NCBI GenBank assembly: GCA_014238195.1
Contig: JABABO010000132.1
Span: 1-14,714 of the forward strand
Direction of reading: 5' to 3'
Source of the DNA: Kordiimonadaceae bacterium
Lineage (GTDB): Bacteria; Pseudomonadota; Alphaproteobacteria; Sphingomonadales; Kordiimonadaceae
Length of the DNA stretch: 14,714 nt
Position numbers and translations under genes: made by a program. Within the stretch, counting starts at the first letter, position 1. Each line of letters starts with the position of its first letter. Of the stretch, positions 7,555 to 14,714 are shown in pieces. Under the pieces are notes generated by a model, which worked only from the letters and a program-made list of their open reading frames with translations, was not told the DNA's origin and did not search any database.

Positions 7555-7582
7555 AAAATACTCGCGGCAGAACAGAAGTCAA
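7555..7582 (-). promoter_or_regulatory. Promoter of rpmG with GC-rich discriminator
   Basis: Read on the minus strand: -35 TTGACT (7577-7582), 16-base spacer, -10 TATTTT (7555-7560), followed by the GC-rich stretch CCGCCCACG before the expected start near 7548. GC-rich discriminators are a known feature of promoters for ribosomal genes under stringent control. Confidence 0.55.
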
Positions 7583-7625
7583 GCCTTTCTTTATCAATAA
7601 CATGTTTTTTTGAGAAAATTCGCTG

Positions 7626-7676
7626 AATAGTGCATTTGCTAACCGCTAGGTAACTATTTTTGGTTAATAAATAGTG
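7626..7676 (+). repeat. Short repeats upstream of the HPt-receiver gene
   Basis: AATAGTG occurs at 7626-7632 and again at 7670-7676, 44 bases apart. Between them ACTATTT (7653-7659) pairs with AAATAGT (7669-7675) as a 7-bp inverted repeat. TAACC (7640-7644) with GGTTA (7662-7666) is nested in the same stretch. They lie just upstream of the coding start and could be operator elements; AT-rich chance repeats are also plausible. No clear -35/-10 pair was found for the gene. Confidence 0.25.
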
Positions 7677-7702
7677 TGGGAATAAGAATCACAGGGAAAA
7701 TG

Positions 7703-8470
7703 ATGGTAACCGACCAAGACCTCATGCGCGAGCTGCGAACGGAAGCGATTGATACAGTGGAAGACCGCTTAACAAACCTTGGGGATGTTTTGACATCCTT
7801 TGTAAGTGGACGCATTCTGGAAGATGAATGCCTCGCTACAATTAAGCTAGAGGTTCATTCCTTAAAGTCTGTGGCCTCTAGTTTTGATATGAAGGCCTTG
7901 AAAGTCTTGTGCCACCGATTCGAAGATTATCTATTCATTCTTAGCGATATTAGCGAACGCTGTATTAAGGATATCCATGATTATGCAGATCGTATGTCAG
8001 AATGTTTGGAAGCGTTTGTAAATGACCGTGAAATTGATATTTCTGCAATGATGCGCCAGCTACCTGCAAAAGGTGGGTTTGATGAAACTGAAGTCACTTT
8101 CCATGATGTAGAGGTCATGTTGGTGATGGAGCCTGGTATTGCAACCAAAATCGTTACTCGTGAATTGTTGGAGTGTGGCTACAGGATGATTAATGTTGCT
8201 TCAACACTGGATGCTGTGCAGCTGATCCCATCCATGCGGCCCGATATGGTGATTGTTTCGCGCGTCATGCCAGAGCTTAATGGTATTGACCTGTGTTGCG
8301 CACTAAAAGCCATGCCGTCAACACGGTCTATCCCTGTGGCTCTCATCGCGTCAGTGGGTAAGGAATCTAGCGATCTTTCTGATCTTCCTAGTGATGTACC
8401 TGTCTTGCGAAAAGGGTCGAAGTTTGGTGATGATGTCGCAGATGTTTTTGTAAACTTGGGTATTTTATAA
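7703..8470 (+). CDS. HPt domain fused to a degenerate receiver (pseudo-response-regulator)
   Basis: A 255-residue two-domain signalling protein. The N-terminal part (about 1-110) is a helical HPt domain with the signature HSLKSVASSF, H52 being the likely phospho-histidine with K55 at the usual +3 position. Residues about 135-255 follow the receiver fold (VMLVMEPG, GYRMINVASTLDA, PDMVIVSRVMPELNG, IPVALIAS, PVLRKG). The acidic pair is M142-E143, the phospho-acceptor Asp is S186, and the Thr/Ser switch is A216; only K237 is kept. The receiver therefore should not be phosphorylated. Start: ATG 7703 fits AGGG (7693-7696) with six bases between. ATG 7700 and a GTG at 7676 are in frame but less well placed. 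No DNA-binding, kinase or membrane segment. It is divergent from rpmG and its stop is four bases from the convergent rnr stop. The role, perhaps a phosphorelay carrier whose receiver works as a binding module, is inferred; no cognate kinase is nearby. Confidence 0.8.
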   Translation: MVTDQDLMRELRTEAIDTVEDRLTNLGDVLTSFVSGRILEDECLATIKLEVHSLKSVASSFDMKALKVLCHRFEDYLFILSDISERCIKDIHDYADRMSECLEAFVNDREIDISAMMRQLPAKGGFDETEVTFHDVEVMLVMEPGIATKIVTRELLECGYRMINVASTLDAVQLIPSMRPDMVIVSRVMPELNGIDLCCALKAMPSTRSIPVALIASVGKESSDLSDLPSDVPVLRKGSKFGDDVADVFVNLGIL

Positions 8471-8474
8471 AAGC

Positions 8475-10799
8475 TTATTGCTTTTTCTTGCCAGCCTTTA
8501 CATTTTTTGGCCTGTCGTGTGGTAACTGCTGTTTTTGGTTGCTGCTGCTACGACGAAGATTTTTATGTTTGCCCTTGCTAGGTTTCTTTGCATTTTTTGG
8601 TAAGTCATCGCTTGGAATTAATTCAAGTCGAAGCCCGCCTGTATATTTATTAACCTCAACAAGCCGGACATCAATCACATCGCCAAGTGTAAAATATTGC
8701 CCGTAACGTTTACCTTTGATGCTATGTTTTGCTTCATTATAATAGTAATAATCTGGCCCAATAGCCGAAATTGGAATCAATCCATCACCGCCAGAGGGTT
8801 GCAAGGCCACAAACAGGCCAAATCGGTTCACACCTGATATACGGCCTTTAAATATATCGCCGATGTTCTCGGCTAGATAATGGGCGAGGTAACGGTCTGT
8901 TGAATCACGCTCAGCAGTCATTGCGCGTCGCTCAGTTTTGGAAATATGCTCACCCATTTCTACTAAGCGGTTTGCCTCCTCGTCCTTTAGGCCGTCTGGA
9001 CCAAATCCAAGGGCTTTAATCAAGCCACGATGCACAAGCAAATCACTATAGCGGCGTATCGGGGATGTGAAGTGCGCATAACGTGGCAGAGCAAGTCCAA
9101 AATGTCCCAAGTTTTCAGGGCCGTAATAGGCTTGGGTTTGGCTGCGTAAGATTATTTGATTTACAAGGTCTTCTTGGGGTGTGTTGCGCACTGTTTTAAG
9201 CACGCCGTTAAACATGCGTGGCATTAAGACCGCGCCTTTGGTAATCTTTAGGTCAAGTGATTTTAGAAAATCTCGCAGCAATTCCATTTTATCCATTGGC
9301 GGTTCGTCGTGGACGCGGTACATTACAGCTGTGCGGTGTTTTTCCAGCTCCTCCGCGGCGCACACATTAGCCATAATCATCATTTCTTCAACGATTTTAT
9401 GGGTTGTTAAACGCTCCCGCACTAAAATATCAGCAACATAGCCTTGACTATCTAAGATTATTTTACGCTCAGCTAGGTCTAACTCTAAGGGCGCGCGATT
9501 AGCACGGGCGATTATTAAGGCCTCATAAGCCCCTAAAAGCGGCTTTAAGGTGCAGTCCAGCAAAGCATTTGCGGTTTCATCACCCGTACCATCAAGGGCA
9601 GCTTGCGCAGCCCGATAATCAATATTGCCGTGGCTTTTCATGATACCACGCTCAAATTTATGCCTTAGCTTTTGACCCGAAGCATTAAACCACATATGCA
9701 CCGCCATGCAGGCCCTATCTTTGTTGGGCTGCAAACTACAAAGTCCCGCTGAAAGCGCTTCTGGCAGCATCGGTATAACGCGGTCAGGGAAATAACAACT
9801 ATTGCCGCGTTTATAGGCTTCGGTATCCAGTGCGCTACCAGACGGTACATAATGGGCCACGTCCGCGATGGCCACAATCACATGCCATCCATTTTTGTTT
9901 TTTGGGTCTGGGTCTGTTTCGGCCCATATTGCGTCATCATGATCACGGGCGTCAATGGGATCAATGGTGATTAAGGGAATGTTTCGCAGGTCCGTGCGGC
10001 CCTTACTTGATGCTTCAGCTGCTTTCTTAGCGGCTTTTAATACATGATCTGGAAATTCATGAGGGATATCATGGGCGTGTACTGCGATCATGCTGATGGT
10101 ACGGGCACTGGAAACATCCCCGATGACTTCACGGACGCGGGCCATTCGTGGCCCCATGGTACGGCGACCACGGCGCACAGGTTCTGCTAGCACAAGGTCA
10201 CCGTCCGCTGCCTTGCCAACATTTTCTGGCGTGACGAGATATTCATGACGGTCTTTCTTATCAACAGGATTGATATTGCCACCGTTAACGCTGCCCTTGA
10301 AAACACCTAAGATGCTTTGTGGGGCATTTTGTAAGTTTTTAATAATTTCGGCCCGGTATGTGGGCGGGTCCGTTTTAATTTGAATAAGGCGAGCCAGCGC
10401 ACGGTCACCGTGACCCATTGCAGGGCGTGATGCTGTGCGGCCTTTGCCGCGCTTGTTCTGGTCGTGCAAATATATGATTGGGGCAGGGGTATTCTCTGAG
10501 GTGCCCTCTAATGTATTATTTGGCGTGTTAACAGGTCGAACAAGTGCTTCGCCGTTTTTGTCAATACCCGCAAATTCAACAATTTGAACCGATGGTAATC
10601 GTGTCGATGGCCTAAGTTCGCGGTGCTGGTCTTGCGCAAGAATACCGCGATCAATCATGTCCCGTATCATATGTTTAAGCGGTACTTTATCATAACCCTT
10701 TATGCCGTAAGCACGTGCGATTTCACGCTTGGTGACTTTACCTTGGAAATTACTAATAAATTCAAGGAGTTCAGCTTCACTTGGCAAAGTATCCGTCAA
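8475..10799 (-). CDS. rnr: Ribonuclease R (3'-5' exoribonuclease)
   Basis: A 774-residue RNase R, which degrades structured RNA processively 3' to 5' in mRNA and rRNA quality control. The N-terminal winged-helix region (about 1-65) is followed by cold-shock/OB-like domains (about 70-235). The RNB catalytic domain (about 268-600) has the Mg-binding motif DPIDARDHDD (D280, D286, D288, D289), and also HYVPSGSALDTEAYKRG and FTSPIRRYSDLLVHR (577-591). An S1 domain spans about 646-728 (GRISGVNRFGLFV). A basic low-complexity tail (731-774, ending GKKKQ) follows, as is common in this family. The start is TTG at 10799, overlapping the topA TGA by 3 bases within TTGA. AGAAGGA at 10806-10812 lies six bases upstream, and no in-frame ATG exists before codon 43, which would remove the winged helix. 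It is the last gene of the dprA-topA-rnr group and is translationally coupled to topA. Confidence 0.97.
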   Translation of the reverse strand: MTDTLPSEAELLEFISNFQGKVTKREIARAYGIKGYDKVPLKHMIRDMIDRGILAQDQHRELRPSTRLPSVQIVEFAGIDKNGEALVRPVNTPNNTLEGTSENTPAPIIYLHDQNKRGKGRTASRPAMGHGDRALARLIQIKTDPPTYRAEIIKNLQNAPQSILGVFKGSVNGGNINPVDKKDRHEYLVTPENVGKAADGDLVLAEPVRRGRRTMGPRMARVREVIGDVSSARTISMIAVHAHDIPHEFPDHVLKAAKKAAEASSKGRTDLRNIPLITIDPIDARDHDDAIWAETDPDPKNKNGWHVIVAIADVAHYVPSGSALDTEAYKRGNSCYFPDRVIPMLPEALSAGLCSLQPNKDRACMAVHMWFNASGQKLRHKFERGIMKSHGNIDYRAAQAALDGTGDETANALLDCTLKPLLGAYEALIIARANRAPLELDLAERKIILDSQGYVADILVRERLTTHKIVEEMMIMANVCAAEELEKHRTAVMYRVHDEPPMDKMELLRDFLKSLDLKITKGAVLMPRMFNGVLKTVRNTPQEDLVNQIILRSQTQAYYGPENLGHFGLALPRYAHFTSPIRRYSDLLVHRGLIKALGFGPDGLKDEEANRLVEMGEHISKTERRAMTAERDSTDRYLAHYLAENIGDIFKGRISGVNRFGLFVALQPSGGDGLIPISAIGPDYYYYNEAKHSIKGKRYGQYFTLGDVIDVRLVEVNKYTGGLRLELIPSDDLPKNAKKPSKGKHKNLRRSSSNQKQQLPHDRPKNVKAGKKKQ

Positions 10800-13420
10800 G
10801 AATTATCCTTCTTTTTAGCAGGTGTCTTTTTAGGAGCAGTTTTTTTGGTCGCCGCTTTTTTGGCTGCTGGCTTTTTCTTAGGCGCCACTTTCTTACGTCC
10901 GGGTTTCTTTTTTGCCGCCTTTTCAGCAATCCACTGTAAGGCTTGCTCGGCTGTTACTTCGGTCGGCTCCGTGCCTTTTGGCAGGGTGACATTAATCCGA
11001 CCATGATTTACATATGGCCCATAGCGTCCATCAAGAACACGCACAGCACCACCGTCATCAGGATGCTCGCCAAAGTCCTTTAAGACAGTTTTACCACCAC
11101 CTTTTTTGGCAGCAGTATCAGCAAGCACTGCAACAGCGCGGTTTAAACCAACTGTAAACACTTCATCCGATGACGAAAGCTTACCATATTTTCCATCACA
11201 GGCAATGTAAGGACCGTAGCGTCCAATCGCACTGGTAATGGGTTGGGCGCTTTCGGGATGGATACCAATTTCTCTTGGTAGCGAGAGCAGCATGATCGCT
11301 TTATCAAGTTCAATCATTGCAGCATCCATATCTTTAGGGATGCTAGCACGCTTTGGTTTGGTGCCTTTTTCCGTTTCGCCGATTTGCAAATAAGGGCCAA
11401 AGCGGCCTGTACGCAGGCTTATATCTGTGCCTGTTTCAGGGTCTTGGCCCAGAACACGCGGCCCGTCTGGTGCATCTTCGCCGCTGTTATCATTGTTACC
11501 AAATTGGCGTGTATAGTTACATGTTGGATAGTTTGAACAGCCTATAAAGGCCCCATAACGGCTAGTTTTTAATCCTAAACGTCCATCATCGCAGCTAGGG
11601 CATTTGCGCGGATTTGCCCCTTCTGCATCAAGGCCATTTTCATCTAGTGTACCAAAAAGCATGGGTTCAAGGAATTCATCAAGGGCATCAATAACAACTG
11701 CATTACGCACGCCAAGAATTTCTTGCGTTTTTGGTTCAAAATCTGACCAGAAATCCTTTAAGACATGCTTCCAATTTTCCTTACCGTCTGAAACTTCGTC
11801 TAAACGTTCTTCAAGGTTAGCTGTGAAGTCATATTGAACATAGCGGTCAAAGAATTTTTCAAGGAATGCCGTAACTAAGCGGCCTTTATCTTCGGGGATA
11901 AAGCGGTTGCGTTCCATATGCACATAACTACGGTCACGAAGTACGGTGAGCACAGAAGCATATGTGGATGGGCGGCCAATGCCAAGTTCTTCCATCTTTT
12001 TCACTAGGCTGGCTTCGGTGAATCGGGGGGGTGGGTCCGTGAAATGCTGCTTACTATCCAGATTAGTAAGGCTCAAAATCTCACCCTCGCTTAATTTCGG
12101 TAAACGTTTTTCCTTGTCGTCGGCTTCGTCATCACTGCCTTCTTGGTAAACGGATAAAAACCCATCAAAAAGCATGACGGTTCCAGTGGCGCGGAGTTCT
12201 GCCGTGTTATCGCTGTTCAGGATAGTCACTGTGGTACGTTCTTGTTGACTGCTTTCCATTTGGCTGGCGATTGTGCGGCGCCAAATCAAGTCATAAAGGC
12301 GTTGCTCGTCACGGTCCAAAGCGCTCATGATTGATTTTGGCACCCGGGCTGGGTCTGTTGGGCGAATGGCTTCGTGGGCTTCTTGGGCATTCTTAGCCTT
12401 GGTTTTATAGCGGCGCGGCACATCGGGTAAATATTTATCGCCGTAACGGCCTGCGATTAGATTGCGGGTAGCGTTCAACGCTTCGCCAGCAATTGTAACA
12501 CCGTCTGTACGCATGTAGGTAATCAGACCAGTTGTTTCACCGCCAATCGTTTTACCTTCATACAACGACTGAGCAACGCGCATGGTTTTATTGGCAGGAA
12601 AGCCCAGTTTGCGGGCTGCTTCCTGTTGCAGTGTTGATGTTGTAAACGGGGGCTGTGGGTGACGGCGCGTTGGTTTGCGCTCGATAGTGCTGACACGCAA
12701 TTCACCAGTTTCAACAAGCGCAGCAGCTGCCTTTGCATCCGCTTCGCATTTAAGGGCATGTTTGGTTAGTTTCTTACCGTTCATCGCATGTAAGCGGGTG
12801 TTGAGTATACCTTCGCTTGCCTTTAAGGTTGCTTCAACCGACCAATATTCAAGTGTCGTAAATTTTTCAATCTCGCTCTCACGCTCACACACCAAACGCA
12901 GGGCAACCGATTGCACCCGTCCAGCAGACCGTGCACCTGGTAATTTGCGCCATAGAACAGGGGATAATGTAAAACCAACCAGATAATCCAAGGCGCGGCG
13001 AGCAAGATATGCATCGACAAGCGCCGTATCAAGCTCACGTGGCTCCGACATCGCCTTTAAAATCGCCGATTTGGTAATTTCGTTAAAGACGACCCGTTTA
13101 ACTTCAACATTTTTAAGGGCGCGTTTTTTGGCAAGGACTTCAAGAACATGCCAACTGATGGCTTCTCCTTCGCGGTCAGGGTCAGTTGCCAGATAAAGCT
13201 TATCACTGTCCTTAACGGCACTGGCGATACTGCTTAGGCGCTTGTTGCTGTCACGGTCGACAACCCAATCCATGGCAAAATCTTCATCAGGTTTTACGGA
13301 ACCATCTTTTGCTGGTAGGTCCCGAACATGACCAAAACTTGCGAGTACGATATAATCTTTGCCAAGATACTTATTAATTGTTTTCGCCTTTGCGGGCGAT
13401 TCTACGATGACAACGTTCAT
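10796..13420 (-). CDS. topA: DNA topoisomerase I (type IA)
   Basis: An 874-residue enzyme that relaxes negative supercoils by single-strand passage. The TOPRIM domain starts VIVESPAKAKTI (E7) and has ATDPDREGEA (D80, D82, E84). PGARSAGRVQS (161-171) belongs to the core. The nucleophilic tyrosine is Y302 in GLITYMRTDG, followed by AQEAHEAIRPT (345-355) and EELGIGRPSTYAS (477-489). There is one four-cysteine zinc ribbon (C607, C610, C628, C634). It is followed by three C-terminal repeats of the GRFGPY/GRYGPY type (about 672, 733 and 798). A Lys/Ala/Pro-rich tail follows (834-873), probably for DNA contact. ATG 13420 begins the invariant strand; GAGGAG (13432-13437) is 11 bases upstream, a long but usable spacing. 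Upstream is dprA with a 157-base gap; downstream rnr overlaps the stop. The C-terminal layout is the alphaproteobacterial form. Confidence 0.97.
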   Translation of the reverse strand: MNVVIVESPAKAKTINKYLGKDYIVLASFGHVRDLPAKDGSVKPDEDFAMDWVVDRDSNKRLSSIASAVKDSDKLYLATDPDREGEAISWHVLEVLAKKRALKNVEVKRVVFNEITKSAILKAMSEPRELDTALVDAYLARRALDYLVGFTLSPVLWRKLPGARSAGRVQSVALRLVCERESEIEKFTTLEYWSVEATLKASEGILNTRLHAMNGKKLTKHALKCEADAKAAAALVETGELRVSTIERKPTRRHPQPPFTTSTLQQEAARKLGFPANKTMRVAQSLYEGKTIGGETTGLITYMRTDGVTIAGEALNATRNLIAGRYGDKYLPDVPRRYKTKAKNAQEAHEAIRPTDPARVPKSIMSALDRDEQRLYDLIWRRTIASQMESSQQERTTVTILNSDNTAELRATGTVMLFDGFLSVYQEGSDDEADDKEKRLPKLSEGEILSLTNLDSKQHFTDPPPRFTEASLVKKMEELGIGRPSTYASVLTVLRDRSYVHMERNRFIPEDKGRLVTAFLEKFFDRYVQYDFTANLEERLDEVSDGKENWKHVLKDFWSDFEPKTQEILGVRNAVVIDALDEFLEPMLFGTLDENGLDAEGANPRKCPSCDDGRLGLKTSRYGAFIGCSNYPTCNYTRQFGNNDNSGEDAPDGPRVLGQDPETGTDISLRTGRFGPYLQIGETEKGTKPKRASIPKDMDAAMIELDKAIMLLSLPREIGIHPESAQPITSAIGRYGPYIACDGKYGKLSSSDEVFTVGLNRAVAVLADTAAKKGGGKTVLKDFGEHPDDGGAVRVLDGRYGPYVNHGRINVTLPKGTEPTEVTAEQALQWIAEKAAKKKPGRKKVAPKKKPAAKKAATKKTAPKKTPAKKKDNS
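10806..10812 (-). promoter_or_regulatory. Ribosome binding site deciding the rnr TTG start
   Basis: On the minus strand AGAAGGA precedes the rnr TTG by six bases. It is built from topA's own final Lys-Lys-Asp codons (AAG AAG GAT). The same heptamer at the same spacing precedes dgcN, which supports it as a good site in this genome. Confidence 0.8.
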
Positions 13421-13440
13421 GCGTCTTTTGTCTCCTCGCT

Positions 13441-13470
13441 ATGCAGCAGCACATTTTTGGTGGGCTGCAT
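13441..13470 (-). promoter_or_regulatory. Hairpin just upstream of the topA ribosome site
   Basis: ATGCAGC (13441-13447) pairs with GCTGCAT (13464-13470), 7 bp, with an inner CAC/GTG pairing inside the 16-base loop. The 3' edge of the stem is three bases from the GAGGAG site of topA. The hairpin could affect initiation or stabilise the leader. There is no T-run, so it is not a terminator. The rest of the 157-base dprA-topA gap is AT-rich and shows no convincing promoter. Confidence 0.3.
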
Positions 13471-13577
13471 TTCACTGTGCTTCCAATCACCTAGTGGGTC
13501 ATGACATATTTTGCAATGGATTATTACAAATGACGATATTTTTTATGAATTTACTTAATTTTTTAGGCAACTTGATT

Positions 13578-14708
13578 TTAATAGGCTAAGCAGACGCGTC
13601 CGCCAGGGTAGCGGATAGCGCGGCCTGCCAGTTCAAATTCTAATAATATAGCGTGCACAGTCCCTGCTTCCATATTGGCGTGGCGGATGATTTCATCAAT
13701 TTGTGTAGGTGTATTACTGAGCAACATTTCGATAGTATTACGGTCTTTTTCTTGAATGTCGTCATAGTCCATTGGATTGTAATTAAACAAGGGGACGTCT
13801 TCATCCTCATCAAAAGGTTTCAGCCTTATGCTTGCAAGCTCATTCGTAATATCGTCGAGTCCGCGCACCAATATAGCACCGTCCTTAATAAGCCTGTTCG
13901 TGCCATTTGATCGTGGATCAAGGGGGCTTCCAGGAACGGCAAAAACTTCTCGCCCTTGCTCAGCTGCACAGCGAGCCGTAATGAGGGAACCAGATTTGTC
14001 AGCCGCTTCAACGACCAAGATACCCAAGCTAATTCCTGAAATAAGCCGATTTCGGCGTGGAAAATGCCGCGCTTGCGGTTTTGTGCCTAGGGGCATTTCG
14101 CTCAGAATAACACCGCGCTTAGCGATCGCTTCTTGTAACGCTTCGTTTTCAGGTGGATAGATGATATCTAACCCACCTGCAATACAAGCTATTGTACCGC
14201 CTTTTAAGGCTGGTTTATGGGCCGCTGTATCAATGCCACGGGCCAGACCGCTTGCAATTATAATTCCTTTATCACTCAGGCCTGCAGCAAGGACAGATGT
14301 AAGGCGAAGTCCAGCAGCACTGGCATTGCGGGACCCTACAATGCCTATTGTATCTTTCTCAAGAAGGTGGGGATTACCCTGTGCAAACAACACCGGGGGT
14401 GCATCTTCCAACACGCCTAGTCGTGCGGGGTAGTCTGGGCACCCTAAATGAAGAACATAGGCCCCCAAATCATTAAGTTTGTTCATTTCATGTAAGATTT
14501 TTTTCCTGTCGGCGATAATCATTGGCTTTTTTTTGCCACCCCGTGCCGCCAGAACAGGGGCTTCTTCAACGGCGCGCTCAGCTGTGACGAAGCGTGATAA
14601 GAGATGCCTGAAGGTAATTGGCCCAATACCATCAGTGCGTATCAAGCGTAGGCGGGCGATTTGCTCCGCTTTGCTTAAAGTGCTTGTGCTTGTGTTAAAT
14701 AATGACAT
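13578..14708 (-). CDS. dprA: DNA-processing protein DprA (DNA uptake/recombination mediator)
   Basis: A 376-residue DprA/Smf protein. In competent bacteria DprA binds incoming single-stranded DNA and loads RecA; it is also widespread in species with no known competence. An N-terminal SAM/helix-hairpin-helix-like part (about 12-60, RTDGIGPITFRHLLSRF) precedes the Rossmann-type DprA domain (about 75-290). That domain has IGIVGSRNASAAG (121-133), ASGLARGIDTAAH (152-164), HFPRRNRLISGIS (215-227), AADKSGSLITA (235-245) and NGTNRLIKDGA (268-278). After an acidic linker (299-322) comes a C-terminal winged-helix domain (about 323-376). ATG 14708 gives the usual length, but only six bases lie upstream in the window, so its ribosome site is unseen and a slightly earlier start cannot be excluded. 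It is the first visible gene of the dprA-topA-rnr group. No other competence gene is present in the window. Confidence 0.95.
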   Translation of the reverse strand: MSLFNTSTSTLSKAEQIARLRLIRTDGIGPITFRHLLSRFVTAERAVEEAPVLAARGGKKKPMIIADRKKILHEMNKLNDLGAYVLHLGCPDYPARLGVLEDAPPVLFAQGNPHLLEKDTIGIVGSRNASAAGLRLTSVLAAGLSDKGIIIASGLARGIDTAAHKPALKGGTIACIAGGLDIIYPPENEALQEAIAKRGVILSEMPLGTKPQARHFPRRNRLISGISLGILVVEAADKSGSLITARCAAEQGREVFAVPGSPLDPRSNGTNRLIKDGAILVRGLDDITNELASIRLKPFDEDEDVPLFNYNPMDYDDIQEKDRNTIEMLLSNTPTQIDEIIRHANMEAGTVHAILLEFELAGRAIRYPGGRVCLAY

Positions 14709-14714
14709 AGCGAA

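Noticed and set aside
10823..10918. Repetitive lysine/alanine codons at the end of topA as a possible tandem repeat or frameshift site.
   Set aside because: The frame is intact and basic Lys/Ala/Pro tails are normal in alphaproteobacterial topoisomerase I.
13578..14708. Long plus-strand reading frames opposite dprA.
   Set aside because: They are antisense shadows of a well-conserved gene, with no family resemblance or ribosome sites.

Overview
The window looks like chromosomal DNA of a marine-type alphaproteobacterium. The signs are a dprA-topA-rnr cluster in that order, a cysteine-free 55-residue L33 (rpmG), a dgcN-dgcA D-glutamate pair, and protein sequences of alphaproteobacterial character with moderate GC. 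A Kordiimonadales/Emcibacterales-like host is a guess. There is no rRNA, tRNA, CRISPR array, insertion sequence or phage gene. Coding density is high and no gene-free gap exceeds 300 bases.

Left part (1-4049): the 3' end of a self-sufficient P450/P450-reductase (CYP102/BM3-like) gene on the + strand. It is followed by a large secreted BNR/Asp-box beta-propeller protein of the sortilin/VPS10-like family, also on +. The 244-base convergent gap after it holds two hairpins.

Centre (4050-7499): a two-gene minus-strand operon, dgcN-dgcA, with a 1-base TAATG overlap, predicted to convert D-glutamate to N-acetyl-D-glutamate and then to N-acetyl-L-glutamate. It is divergent from alr (alanine racemase, +) across a 170-base region with three short perfect palindromes and a TTGACA promoter. 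alr and rpmG converge on one strong bidirectional terminator. This makes a small D-amino-acid/peptidoglycan-turnover locus.

Right part (7500-14714): divergent from rpmG is an unusual two-domain signalling protein, an intact-looking histidine phosphotransfer (HPt) domain fused to a receiver domain that has lost its phospho-acceptor aspartate. It converges, with only 4 bases between stop codons, on the minus-strand group dprA - topA - rnr: DNA-uptake/recombination mediator, topoisomerase I and RNase R. rnr begins at a TTG that overlaps the topA stop codon, with its ribosome binding site inside topA's last lysine codons.

Most genes here are housekeeping or recognisable families. I see no clearly new multi-gene system. 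The observations most worth follow-up are the HPt-pseudoreceiver protein, the dgcNA/alr divergent locus and its palindromes, and the functionally unassigned large propeller protein.
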